From positions 1 to 25,385 of IMG/VR virus record IMGVR_UViG_3300017917_003774: DNA of 25,385 nucleotides; one strand, written 5' to 3'. The number at the start of each line of letters is the position of its first letter. Within the stretch, counting starts at the first letter, position 1. A program made the translations under genes and the position numbers. The notes under the pieces are model-generated. The model had not been told where the DNA came from and searched no databases. It was given only the letters and a program-made list of their open reading frames with translations. Positions 14,282 through 19,490 of the stretch are shown in pieces. This DNA is from a virus.

Positions 14282-14304
14282 ATTTTTCTTTTTTTAATTA
14301 TAAC

Positions 14305-14339
14305 TAAATATACTAATTATTACTTATTATTTTTATTCC
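14305..14339 (-). promoter_or_regulatory. GGA-type promoter for the gene at 14281
   Basis: Box GGAATAAA one base after the stop of the gene at 14341, core TATATTTA, leader 23 nt. The spacer is nearly identical to that at 14557-14591. Confidence 0.75.
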
Positions 14340-14340
14340 T

Positions 14341-14532
14341 TTAACAATTATTTATCATTAAAGTTAATAAATATTCATATTGTTCTTTTGCTTCAATATT
14401 ACATTCATTTAATCTTTTTTGAATAATTTCAATAGATTTAAAAAAGTCTTTTACTTCATTTTCATTAATAAGTTTATCAATTGTTTCATAACGTTCATCA
14501 TTTAGTTCTTGTACATTAATTAAATTTTCCAT
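14341..14532 (-). CDS. Hypothetical 63-aa acidic helical protein
   Basis: MENLINVQELNDERYETIDK..., 63 residues, Glu/Asn/Ile/Leu-rich and predicted to be two long helices. No recognisable motif. Two Cys residues (one at the very C-terminus) are isolated. Single-gene unit with its own promoter. Confidence 0.75.
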   Translation of the reverse strand: MENLINVQELNDERYETIDKLINENEVKDFFKSIEIIQKRLNECNIEAKEQYEYLLTLMINNC

Positions 14533-14556
14533 CTTTTTCTTTTTTTAATTATACAT

Positions 14557-14591
14557 TAAATATATTAATTATTACTTATTATTTTTATTCC
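14557..14591 (-). promoter_or_regulatory. GGA-type promoter for the gene at 14532
   Basis: Box GGAATAAA, core TATATTTA, leader 24 nt. The box and most of the spacer are read as the last codons (R-N-K-N-N-K) of the next upstream frame. Confidence 0.7.
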
Positions 14592-14667
14592 TTGATTTAC
14601 TAATTAATTTCATAATTAATATTACGTTTAATAATAAACTTAAATAAATAATTTTACCTATTATCAT
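14572..14667 (-). CDS. 31-aa hydrophobic microprotein
   Basis: MIIGKIIYLSLLLNVILIMK..., 31 residues: one hydrophobic segment (about 1-20) then a basic tail. The tail is encoded by promoter bases, so the frame may have lost an earlier stop. Presence of a promoter and leader favours a real gene, but confidence is limited by length. Confidence 0.45.
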   Translation of the reverse strand: MIIGKIIYLSLLLNVILIMKLISKSRNKNNK

Positions 14668-14690
14668 ATTTTTATTTTTTAATTATACAT

Positions 14691-14725
14691 TAAATATATT
14701 AAATCAATTTCATTAAAATTACGCC
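14691..14725 (-). promoter_or_regulatory. GGA-type promoter (degenerate box) for the gene at 14667
   Basis: Box GGCGTAAT, the only one with GGC; core TATATTTA; leader 23 nt. The box lies in the last codons of the gene 14719-14925. Confidence 0.6.
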
Positions 14726-14925
14726 TCCATATTTTCAATCCACACCTCATCCTTTTCACTAACATAATAAATACAAACCCCTTTATAATCAAATCTATAA
14801 TTTAATTTTAAATATTTAATCTCCATATCATCAAACTCATCTAATGTACACTCAATCACTTCACTACACCCTAGATTATTAAATTCGTTAAAATTTAAAT
14901 CAACATAATTTTTTAAGCTCTCCAT
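14719..14925 (-). CDS. Hypothetical 68-aa acidic protein
   Basis: MESLKNYVDLNFNEFNNLGC..., 68 residues, strongly acidic with many Tyr and Asn and mixed strand/helix prediction. No Pro, His or Gln, reflecting few cytosines in the coding strand. No family recognised. Confidence 0.72.
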   Translation of the reverse strand: MESLKNYVDLNFNEFNNLGCSEVIECTLDEFDDMEIKYLKLNYRFDYKGVCIYYVSEKDEVWIENMEA

Positions 14926-14950
14926 ATTTTTATATTTTTTAATTATACAT

Positions 14951-14985
14951 TAAATATACTAAATCAGAGTCACACTTTTATATCC
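14951..14985 (-). promoter_or_regulatory. GGA-type promoter for the gene at 14925
   Basis: Box GGATATAA, core TATATTTA, leader 25 nt. It follows the tandem hairpins at 14994-15063. Confidence 0.7.
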
Positions 14986-14993
14986 CACATTGA

Positions 14994-15013
14994 AAGCCCA
15001 CTTACGTGAGCCT
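14994..15013 (-). terminator. Hairpin, second of a tandem pair
   Basis: Arms of 8 bp with two G-U pairs on the minus-strand RNA (AGGCTCAC / GTGGGCTT, loop GTAA), followed by TTC. It lies directly upstream of the promoter for 14925 and insulates it from 15073-15342. Confidence 0.55.
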
Positions 15014-15041
15014 CCAACGCGTATAATTAAAAAAAAGAAAT

Positions 15042-15063
15042 GGGTTGTTTTCCGGTACAACCC
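15042..15063 (-). terminator. Terminator of the gene 15073-15342
   Basis: Stem GGGTTGT/ACAACCC (7 bp), 8-nt loop, then ATTTCTTTTTTTT on the minus strand: a canonical intrinsic terminator starting 10 nt after the TGA stop. Confidence 0.8.
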
Positions 15064-15072
15064 TAAACCATA

Positions 15073-15342
15073 TCATTCCTGTGTTAACAGTTGTTTATAT
15101 TGTTCCAATGTTTCTGAAATTTTAACCGCATCTCCTTTCACTCCAAAATACCATTTCACATCACTTATCTTCCAGTTACGATGTGGTTTAATTCCTTTAC
15201 TATATAACTTACAATCACGAATTGATATAATCAAATTCCAATACCCAACCGGCATCGCTCCTCCATTCACATTAATAGTTTCACCTAAGTCATTTTGGAA
15301 TTTTGTTCCGTTAATCGATTTAATCATTTGTTCTAATTTCAT
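15073..15342 (-). CDS. Hypothetical 89-aa protein
   Basis: MKLEQMIKSINGTKFQNDLG..., 89 residues. The second half (W-K-I-S-D-V-K-W-Y-F-G-V-K-G-D, then a helix with L-E-Q-Y-K-Q-L-L) looks like a small alpha/beta domain seen in phage accessory proteins, but I cannot name it. Less cytosine-poor than its left neighbours. Followed by two terminators. Confidence 0.75.
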   Translation of the reverse strand: MKLEQMIKSINGTKFQNDLGETINVNGGAMPVGYWNLIISIRDCKLYSKGIKPHRNWKISDVKWYFGVKGDAVKISETLEQYKQLLTQE

Positions 15343-15368
15343 AACCTTTATTTTTTTAATTTATACTT

Positions 15369-15403
15369 TAAATATACTAAATTACTTTAACTGTTTTTGT
15401 TCC
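15369..15403 (-). promoter_or_regulatory. GGA-type promoter for the gene at 15342
   Basis: Box GGAACAAA, which contains GGAAC, the classical ECF-sigma -35 pentamer; core TATATTTA; leader 26 nt. It overlaps the last codons of the gene at 15382. Confidence 0.75.
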
Positions 15404-15600
15404 TCTAAAACTTTCAAACACTCAACACAACCCACTTCTTCTATACCTTCATTACGGGCGTGATTAGTACTTAAAGCGGGCGTACCACAAATATTACCTA
15501 CACCTGACTTATAAGCGTGTGCTGTCCCTGACCAAACATTTCCTTTATTACCAAAAATAGAATAATTTGGTCCTAATTCTTTAATACTAACTTTTTTCAT
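15382..15600 (-). CDS. Small putative zinc-binding protein
   Basis: A 72-residue protein with possible metal ligands: H28, C38 (N-I-C-G-T-P), H47 (S-T-N-H-A-R) and a C-V-E-C knuckle at about 58-61. The pattern C-x-n-H...C-x-x-C in about 25 residues matches small phage zinc-ribbon-like proteins. It may bind nucleic acid or protein; role unknown. Ends in a K/Q-rich tail partly encoded by promoter bases. Confidence 0.75.
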   Translation of the reverse strand: MKKVSIKELGPNYSIFGNKGNVWSGTAHAYKSGVGNICGTPALSTNHARNEGIEEVGCVECLKVLEEQKQLK

Positions 15601-15626
15601 AACATTTATTTTTTTAATTTATACTT

Positions 15627-15661
15627 TAAATATACTAAATAAAAAAATGAAAAAGTCGTCC
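15627..15661 (-). promoter_or_regulatory. GGA-type promoter for the gene at 15600
   Basis: Box GGACGACT, core TATATTTA, leader 26 nt. The box is the 3' arm of the terminator 15653-15672, so one sequence serves both signals. Confidence 0.7.
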
Positions 15662-15672
15662 TTAGACGACTT
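15653..15672 (-). terminator. Terminator of the gene 15677-15985
   Basis: Stem AAGTCGTC/GACGACTT (8 bp, loop TAAG on the minus strand) then TTTC and a T-rich run. Confidence 0.85.
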
Positions 15673-15676
15673 ATTT

Positions 15677-15985
15677 TTAAAACACTAATTTATCAAATGT
15701 AACAGCCTTTGATACTATATTTTCTAAATAATTAGTATCTTCTTCATCATCTTCCCAACTATCACTTATTAAAACTATACCATTCATTTGTTTTTCATTC
15801 CTACATTCATAAAATGTAAAATAATTATACTCTGAATCTGTTTTAATCTTCATTAAATCTTCTTCACTTTCATATAATTCTAAGAATTTTTTATCAAATT
15901 CATCTTCATTAGAACAAGAAATACAATTCATATTTCCTAATTCATCATCTAAACCTTCAAAAATAACTACAACTAAATACTTCAT
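15677..15985 (-). CDS. Hypothetical 102-aa acidic protein
   Basis: MKYLVVVIFEGLDDELGNMN..., 102 residues, very acidic, with a beta-alpha-beta feel (hydrophobic strand 2-9, helix 27-45, strands 55-77). The C-terminus turns basic. Not recognised. Its 5' end lies at the edge of the cytosine-free tract that starts at 15919. Confidence 0.75.
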   Translation of the reverse strand: MKYLVVVIFEGLDDELGNMNCISCSNEDEFDKKFLELYESEEDLMKIKTDSEYNYFTFYECRNEKQMNGIVLISDSWEDDEEDTNYLENIVSKAVTFDKLVF

Positions 15986-16009
15986 AACTTTTATTTTTTA
16001 ATTATACTT

Positions 16010-16044
16010 TAAATATACTAATCAATTTTAATTAAATTTATTCC
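16010..16044 (-). promoter_or_regulatory. GGA-type promoter for the gene at 15985
   Basis: Box GGAATAAA supplies the stop codon (GGAATAA) of the gene at 16038; core TATATTTA; leader 24 nt. Its spacer is nearly identical to that at 16821-16855. Confidence 0.78.
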
Positions 16045-16310
16045 TCATTTATATTAAAATACATATTAATATTTCTACTCATCCTCATCCCCCAACCACT
16101 ATGTCCTTCAATAAACTCAATATTATTTTTACTTAATATATTTTTACACTTTACCCAATTCACTCTACTTCCAATCTCACAATCTCTATAAATCCTAAAA
16201 CTTTCTTTACCACCCCACAATCCCATATAACATAATTTTAAACCATTTCCACAACCATTAAATATCACCTCTAATTCCTCTAATTTTTCTTTTACATTTT
16301 TTTCTTCCAT
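16038..16310 (-). CDS. Hypothetical 90-aa protein in cytosine-free tract
   Basis: A 90-residue protein of unknown family with G-W-G-x-R-x-S and W-x-x-C segments. The coding strand has one C in 273 nt. As a result the protein has no Pro, Gln, Thr or Ala and one His. It ends in E-E because its stop codon is part of the next promoter box. The presence of structured Gly/Trp/Cys positions argues that it is still a folded protein, not junk. Confidence 0.75.
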   Translation of the reverse strand: MEEKNVKEKLEELEVIFNGCGNGLKLCYMGLWGGKESFRIYRDCEIGSRVNWVKCKNILSKNNIEFIEGHSGWGMRMSRNINMYFNINEE

Positions 16311-16332
16311 AATATTTTTTTTAATTATAATT

Positions 16333-16367
16333 TAAATATATTAAATATTATTAAATTTCTTTTATCT
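16333..16367 (-). promoter_or_regulatory. GGA-type promoter (box AGATAAAA) for the gene at 16310
   Basis: The only complete module whose box lacks GG; spacing to TATATTTA is still 19 bp; leader 22 nt. The box is inside the last codons of the next upstream gene. Confidence 0.6.
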
Positions 16368-16797
16368 TCTCTTCAAATATTTCACCAACACTCTCTCTTA
16401 CATCCGTATCTAAATCATACCAATAATCCCAAACCACACCATAACAAGTCAAATCCTCTCCATTATTTTTATCTTTTAAATTCCAACTTTCATCATCTTC
16501 ATCATACTCATAACCTAATTTAATTAAATTCTCTCCAAATCTTTTTCCAAATCTATACATTAATTCTCTATCAATACTATCTCCTAATATCATATTAATA
16601 AAACTATCATCATCTTCATCATTATAATTTTCCTCTAATTCATTAATACATTTAATCCAATAATCATTATCATTTTCTAATTCATTAATTACATCAAATA
16701 CTCCCTCATACATCTCACTACCATTCTCTTTAATTAATTCATTAATTTCTTCTTTAATTCCTTCAATACATTCTTTAACTAAATCTAATCTTTTCAT
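16351..16797 (-). CDS. Hypothetical 148-aa acidic protein in cytosine-free tract
   Basis: A 148-residue, very acidic, mostly helical protein. The coding strand has only 2 C against about 109 G in 447 nt (hand count). The protein contains no Pro, His, Gln or Ala and two Thr. Helices at 1-57 (Glu/Ile/Leu-rich) and 118-148, with a Y-G-V-V-W-D-Y-W-Y-D aromatic patch at 118-127. Acidic helical proteins in phage early regions often mimic DNA or bind host enzymes, but there is no direct evidence here. Confidence 0.75.
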   Translation of the reverse strand: MKRLDLVKECIEGIKEEINELIKENGSEMYEGVFDVINELENDNDYWIKCINELEENYNDEDDDSFINMILGDSIDRELMYRFGKRFGENLIKLGYEYDEDDESWNLKDKNNGEDLTCYGVVWDYWYDLDTDVRESVGEIFEEKIKEI

Positions 16798-16820
16798 TTT
16801 TTCTTTTTTTAATTATACTT

Positions 16821-16855
16821 TAAATATACTAATCAATTTTAATTAAATTTATTCC
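16821..16855 (-). promoter_or_regulatory. GGA-type promoter for the gene at 16797
   Basis: Box GGAATAAA, core TATATTTA, leader 23 nt. Box and start of the spacer are read as the codons R-N-K-F-N and stop of the next upstream gene. Confidence 0.75.
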
Positions 16856-17105
16856 TTATTAAATCTACACAATATTTCTCCCCTAAATTTAAACACCATA
16901 TACTCCTAACCCATTTTCTTTTATTACCCTTAACCCCTACAACCTTACTAATCCCTTCTTTTCCATTAAACCCTTTACATCCTTCTTTTCTTCTCCAATA
17001 ATATAAAGTAATAATAATATCATCTATAATCATATCTTTTTCCCAATATTGATTTATACAATATTCTGTAGTTGAGTTAAGTTGTTCTTCTCTAAAATTT
17101 TTCAT
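16839..17105 (-). CDS. Hypothetical 88-aa basic protein
   Basis: MKNFREEQLNSTTEYCINQY..., 88 residues, basic, with many Trp, Cys and Gly and the run Y-Y-W-R-R-K-E-G-C-K-G-F-N-G. After residue 33 the coding strand has no C at all, so the start of the cytosine-free tract falls inside this gene. The last five codons lie in promoter bases, which suggests that its original stop was lost. Function unknown. Confidence 0.7.
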   Translation of the reverse strand: MKNFREEQLNSTTEYCINQYWEKDMIIDDIIITLYYWRRKEGCKGFNGKEGISKVVGVKGNKRKWVRSIWCLNLGEKYCVDLIRNKFN

Positions 17106-17129
17106 ATTTTTCTTTTTTTAATTATACAC

Positions 17130-17164
17130 TAAATATACAAAAAAAAAGAGTGATAATTTATTCC
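17130..17164 (-). promoter_or_regulatory. GGA-type promoter for the gene at 17105
   Basis: Box GGAATAAA lies in the loop of hairpin 17146-17179; core TATATTTA; leader 24 nt. Confidence 0.75.
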
Positions 17165-17179
17165 TAAACTACCACTCTT
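17146..17179 (-). terminator. Terminator of the AT-hook gene 17197-17529
   Basis: 10-bp stem (AAGAGTGGTA / TATCACTCTT, one G-U pair), 14-nt loop with AGGAATAAA, then nine T. Similar in arms and loop to the hairpin after the paralog at 13507. Confidence 0.85.
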
Positions 17180-17196
17180 TCACCCTTAATTTATCT

Positions 17197-17529
17197 TTAT
17201 CCCGCTATTTCATTTCCATCAATTTTCATCTTTGGTCTCCCTAATTTAAAAGTTCCATTTAATTTTCTTTCTTCTATCTCTCTCATCCTAATTTGTCTTT
17301 TACTTTCTCCATTAATTGGTCTTCCTTTCTTTAACTCTCCATTATTTCTTTTCTCTTCTAACTCTTTTAATCTCATTTGTCTAACACTATCTTCTTTAAT
17401 AGGTCTTCCTTTTTTAACTTCCCCCTTCAATCTTCTTTCTTCTAATTCTTTAATCCTATTTTGTCTTACACTTTCAGGATTAACTGGTCTTCCTAATTTT
17501 TTTACTTCAATAATTTCTTCTTTTTTCAT
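17197..17529 (-). CDS. Tandem AT-hook-like repeat protein (copy 2)
   Basis: A 110-residue basic protein made of three 28-residue repeats (each G-R-P-x-x-x-x-S-x-R-Q-x-R-x-x-E-[LI]-E-x-[KR]...G-x-x-K-K) after a short M-K-K-E-E start, closed by a fourth G-R-P. Same design as the product of 13507-13914, and the last 15 residues of the array (E-E-R-K-L-N-G-T-F-K-L-G-R-P-K) are identical. All four GRP arginines use AGA here, but CGN in copy 1, in line with the cytosine avoidance of this neighbourhood. Expected to bind AT-rich DNA in the minor groove; target unknown. Confidence 0.85.
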   Translation of the reverse strand: MKKEEIIEVKKLGRPVNPESVRQNRIKELEERRLKGEVKKGRPIKEDSVRQMRLKELEEKRNNGELKKGRPINGESKRQIRMREIEERKLNGTFKLGRPKMKIDGNEIAG

Positions 17530-17553
17530 AACTTTTAATTTTTAATTATACAC

Positions 17554-17588
17554 TAAATATATTAATAATTTTTTAATTAAAACATTCC
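17554..17588 (-). promoter_or_regulatory. GGA-type promoter for the gene at 17529
   Basis: Box GGAATGTT, in the last codons of the gene at 17577; core TATATTTA; leader 24 nt. Confidence 0.7.
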
Positions 17589-17804
17589 CCCATCAATAAC
17601 AAATACTTTGGTTTGATCATCATCATCTTCATCCTCATCTACTTCAATTAATCCTTCACCTTCAATCATTACACAATAAATTTGTTCTGTGTATTCAATA
17701 TCATTCAAGTATACCCAATCATCTGGTCCGGTTCCTCTAATTACTATTTCAATGTCTTGATTTTCTACTTTTTGTAATTCCTCGATTAATTCTTTTACTG
17801 TCAT
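17577..17804 (-). CDS. Small phage protein of the MTVKELIEEL type
   Basis: A 75-residue acidic protein starting M-T-V-K-E-L-I-E-E-L, an opening shared by a widespread group of small phage and mobile-element proteins in which the helix is followed by strands D-I-E-I-V-I-R and later V-F-V-I-D-G-G. The Asp/Glu run near 56-64 is unusual. Function unknown. Own promoter upstream. Confidence 0.78.
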   Translation of the reverse strand: MTVKELIEELQKVENQDIEIVIRGTGPDDWVYLNDIEYTEQIYCVMIEGEGLIEVDEDEDDDDQTKVFVIDGGMF

Positions 17805-17828
17805 AACTTTTAATTTTTAATTATACTT

Positions 17829-17863
17829 TAAATATACTATTTATACTCTAACAATTTTCATCC
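17829..17863 (-). promoter_or_regulatory. GGA-type promoter for the gene at 17804
   Basis: Box GGATGAAA directly after the stop of the 47-aa gene, core TATATTTA, leader 24 nt. Confidence 0.75.
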
Positions 17864-17864
17864 T

Positions 17865-18008
17865 TTAAAAATCATTTTTAATCATCTCATCTATTTTATC
17901 TCTTAATTCCTTTAATACTTCAGATGTTAGATCTTCTGATGATAATCCTTCATTCATTATATTAATTAATTCCTGAAATACAAGTTGTTTTTCTTCCTTT
18001 AAATTCAT
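17865..18008 (-). CDS. 47-aa acidic helical microprotein
   Basis: MNLKEEKQLVFQELINIMNE..., 47 residues, two amphipathic helices split by a G-L-S-S-E-D turn. Good coding character, ATG after AAAAAAGTT leader, complete promoter upstream and box immediately after the stop. Not recognised; may dimerise as a helical hairpin. Confidence 0.65.
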   Translation of the reverse strand: MNLKEEKQLVFQELINIMNEGLSSEDLTSEVLKELRDKIDEMIKNDF

Positions 18009-18021
18009 AACTTTTTTATTT

Positions 18022-18056
18022 TAAATATACAATTTTTATTTTAACAATTTTTATCC
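18022..18056 (-). promoter_or_regulatory. GGA-type promoter for the gene at 18008
   Basis: Box GGATAAAA, core TATATTTA, short leader of 13 nt. Confidence 0.72.
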
Positions 18057-18058
18057 TG

Positions 18059-18187
18059 TTAATTATTTCTAATTATACAATCCATACCTACCAATTCAAA
18101 TTTGAATAGGTAACCTTGATGGTAATAAATGATTTGACTGGTTCTCTCCTGTAACCAAAGAAATTCTAAATAACTAATTTTATTCAT
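18059..18187 (-). CDS. 42-aa microprotein
   Basis: MNKISYLEFLWLQERTSQII..., 42 residues, aromatic and with a strand-like second half (Y-L-F-K-F-E-L-V-G-M-D). Unlike its neighbours it uses more C, with W, Q and H codons. Family unknown; supported by promoter, leader and tight spacing to the next module. Confidence 0.6.
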   Translation of the reverse strand: MNKISYLEFLWLQERTSQIIYYHQGYLFKFELVGMDCIIRNN

Positions 18188-18209
18188 AACCTTTATTTTT
18201 AATTTTCTT

Positions 18210-18244
18210 TAAATATACTAATCAGTTTTCATTGAAAATTTTCC
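18210..18244 (-). promoter_or_regulatory. GGA-type promoter for the gene at 18187
   Basis: Box GGAAAATT inside the last codons of the 40-aa gene, core TATATTTA, leader 22 nt. Confidence 0.7.
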
Positions 18245-18344
18245 CCTTGTATTTTTCTTTTCTTGTGTATTTCTTTTTATTTTTATACACATTTGGCCTT
18301 GTCGCCATTTTAATTTCCTGAATTGTTACTTCAATTGTTTTCAT
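18222..18344 (-). CDS. 40-aa very basic microprotein
   Basis: MKTIEVTIQEIKMATRPNVY..., 40 residues. The basic run N-V-Y-K-N-K-K-K-Y-T-R-K-E-K-Y-K resembles endings of several small phage proteins and suggests nucleic-acid or ribosome contact. An internal start (MATRPNVYK) is possible. Function unknown. Confidence 0.6.
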   Translation of the reverse strand: MKTIEVTIQEIKMATRPNVYKNKKKYTRKEKYKGKIFNEN

Positions 18345-18353
18345 TTTTTATTT

Positions 18354-18388
18354 TAAATATACTAAGAAAATTTCATTACCATTTATCC
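18354..18388 (-). promoter_or_regulatory. GGA-type promoter for the gene at 18344
   Basis: Box GGATAAAT, core TATATTTA, leader only 9 nt, the shortest. An imperfect dyad (18366-18402) flanks the box. Confidence 0.68.
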
Positions 18389-18428
18389 TGGTGATGATTT
18401 TCTTTTGACAATTAAAATTTCCTGTTAA

Positions 18429-18473
18429 TTATTTTTTTGGCCTTCCACAGCCACATCCGCCTCCGTTGTTCAT
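18429..18473 (-). CDS. Possible 14-aa Gly/Cys microprotein
   Basis: MNNGGGCGCGRPKK, with ATG after an A-rich AATAAAAAAATG leader and a TAA stop. C-G-C plus G-R-P-K-K (an AT-hook-like end) is striking for random AT-rich DNA, and GC content jumps in these 45 bp. No standard promoter module lies upstream. Could be the end of a degraded gene. Confidence 0.35.
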   Translation of the reverse strand: MNNGGGCGCGRPKK

Positions 18474-18687
18474 TTTTTTATTATACATATGTGGTTTTGT
18501 TGTGTTTTGTATATATTTTTGGAATGTTTTAAGAGTGTTTGGGGCGAAACATGAATGGGTTAGATACCAATTTTTTTCATACCACCCTTATCAATTTTCA
18601 TTTTCCACATACTATTAACAATTTTCATTTTATGTCAATTTTCTATCAATTTTCTTAGTCCACCGTTTTCATTTCAGTCCACATATG
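18474..18687. other. 214-bp gene-free region bounded by 10-bp inverted repeats
   Basis: No gene visible. The ends carry ACATATGTGG (18485-18494) and its inverse CCACATATGT (18679-18688). Inside are repeated CAATTTTCAT-like units (about 18592-18654). There is no promoter of the repeated type. It may be a regulatory or structured RNA region, or a remnant of an insertion. Confidence 0.5.
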
Positions 18688-18882
18688 TCAATCTTCATCT
18701 TTCATTTCTAATCGAGATAATAACTCATCCATCACCAACCATTGTGTACAACATCTTTTTGTACCTTTATCAGTTGAACCATATTCATTCATCATTTCAA
18801 CATAATCATCATGTAATTCCTTTTCATATCTAACTATGATTTTGATGATTTCTTCCTTTGTTATATCTTCGTTATTTTTCAT
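18688..18882 (-). CDS. Small conserved phage protein (YGS-D-K-x-T-K-R type)
   Basis: A 64-residue helical protein. The centre N-E-Y-G-S-T-D-K-G-T-K-R-C-C-T-Q-W matches small phage proteins in which Y-G-S/D-D and T-K-R-x-R/C-x-x-W are conserved, followed by a helix L-L-x-x-L. No promoter precedes it: its ATG is 1 nt past the stop of the 51-aa gene, so both form a unit from the module at 19061. Confidence 0.75.
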   Translation of the reverse strand: MKNNEDITKEEIIKIIVRYEKELHDDYVEMMNEYGSTDKGTKRCCTQWLVMDELLSRLEMKDED

Positions 18883-18883
18883 T

Positions 18884-19039
18884 TTACATTTGTATTAAAT
18901 CAATCATCATTTCCCCTGTTGGTTTTCCATCTTTAGTTATTTCATAATTTGGATCCATTCCACTTATCATAACATGTGATATCAAGTCACCAATTGATTT
19001 GAATTCTGCTTTGTAATAACTACATTTTAAACTATACAT
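18884..19039 (-). CDS. 51-aa hypothetical protein
   Basis: MYSLKCSYYKAEFKSIGDLI..., 51 residues, a helix then a D-P-N-Y-E-I-T-K-D-G-K-P-T-G-E segment that reads like a small alpha/beta domain. First gene of a two-gene unit with 18688-18882. Not recognised. Confidence 0.7.
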   Translation of the reverse strand: MYSLKCSYYKAEFKSIGDLISHVMISGMDPNYEITKDGKPTGEMMIDLIQM

Positions 19040-19060
19040 AATCTTTTTCTTTAATTTACT

Positions 19061-19095
19061 TAAATATACTAATATTATTTTATATTTTCTATTCC
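19061..19095 (-). promoter_or_regulatory. GGA-type promoter for the unit starting at 19039
   Basis: Box GGAATAGA in the last codons of the 50-aa gene, core TATATTTA, leader 21 nt. Confidence 0.72.
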
Positions 19096-19227
19096 CTCAG
19101 TTAATTCATCTACATAAAACCTTACATCTTCTATTTGGGTTTTATTTTTGAATACTATTACTTTTTCCTCTCTAACCATAACAAAGTATTCATTACCTTG
19201 TTCATCTGTGAAATGTATGTCTTTCAT
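19075..19227 (-). CDS. 50-aa hypothetical protein
   Basis: MKDIHFTDEQGNEYFVMVRE..., 50 residues, three to four predicted strands (Y-F-V-M-V, K-V-I-V-F-K) and a C-terminal helix. Acidic. Not recognised. Flanked by modules on both sides; the plus-strand frame across it is a shadow. Confidence 0.68.
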   Translation of the reverse strand: MKDIHFTDEQGNEYFVMVREEKVIVFKNKTQIEDVRFYVDELTEGIENIK

Positions 19228-19250
19228 AATTTTCTTTTTTTATTATACAC

Positions 19251-19285
19251 TGAATATACTATCTATCTCTCTATCAATTTATTCC
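19251..19285 (-). promoter_or_regulatory. GGA-type promoter for the gene at 19227
   Basis: Box GGAATAAA right after the TGA of the gene at 19286; core TATATTCA (one change); leader 23 nt. Confidence 0.72.
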
Positions 19286-19471
19286 TCACCATTCTTCTTC
19301 TTTGGTGATTATTTCTGTTTCCCAATTGATATTTTCTCTCAATATAATACCTTCGTCTCTATGTTCTCCAGTTTGTAATTGTTCAAGTGCTTCCTCTAAT
19401 GTATCTGCTTCAATGAAATACTCTACTACAACGGTTTGTTCCACTTCTGTTTCGAATCTAAATGTTCCCAT
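19286..19471 (-). CDS. DpnD/PcfM-like small protein
   Basis: A 61-residue acidic protein. The pattern Y-F-I-E-A-D-T-L-E-E-A-L-E-Q-L, preceded by a strand V-V-V-E and followed by an acidic I-L-x-E-N-I-x-W-E, is that of the DpnD/PcfM-like small proteins found on phages and plasmids. Their function is not known. Ends in W, close to the promoter box. Confidence 0.7.
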   Translation of the reverse strand: MGTFRFETEVEQTVVVEYFIEADTLEEALEQLQTGEHRDEGIILRENINWETEIITKEEEW

Positions 19472-19490
19472 AACTTTTATTTTTATACTT

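Noticed and set aside
14990-15463. Plus-strand frame of 157 codons
   Set aside because: It runs across two terminators and parts of two minus-strand genes with good promoters; it is open mainly because the opposite coding strand is poor in stop complements.
15919-17007. Diversity-generating retroelement as cause of the biased tract
   Set aside because: DGRs change adenines in a short variable repeat and need a reverse transcriptase and template repeat; none is visible, and the bias is against C over 1 kb.
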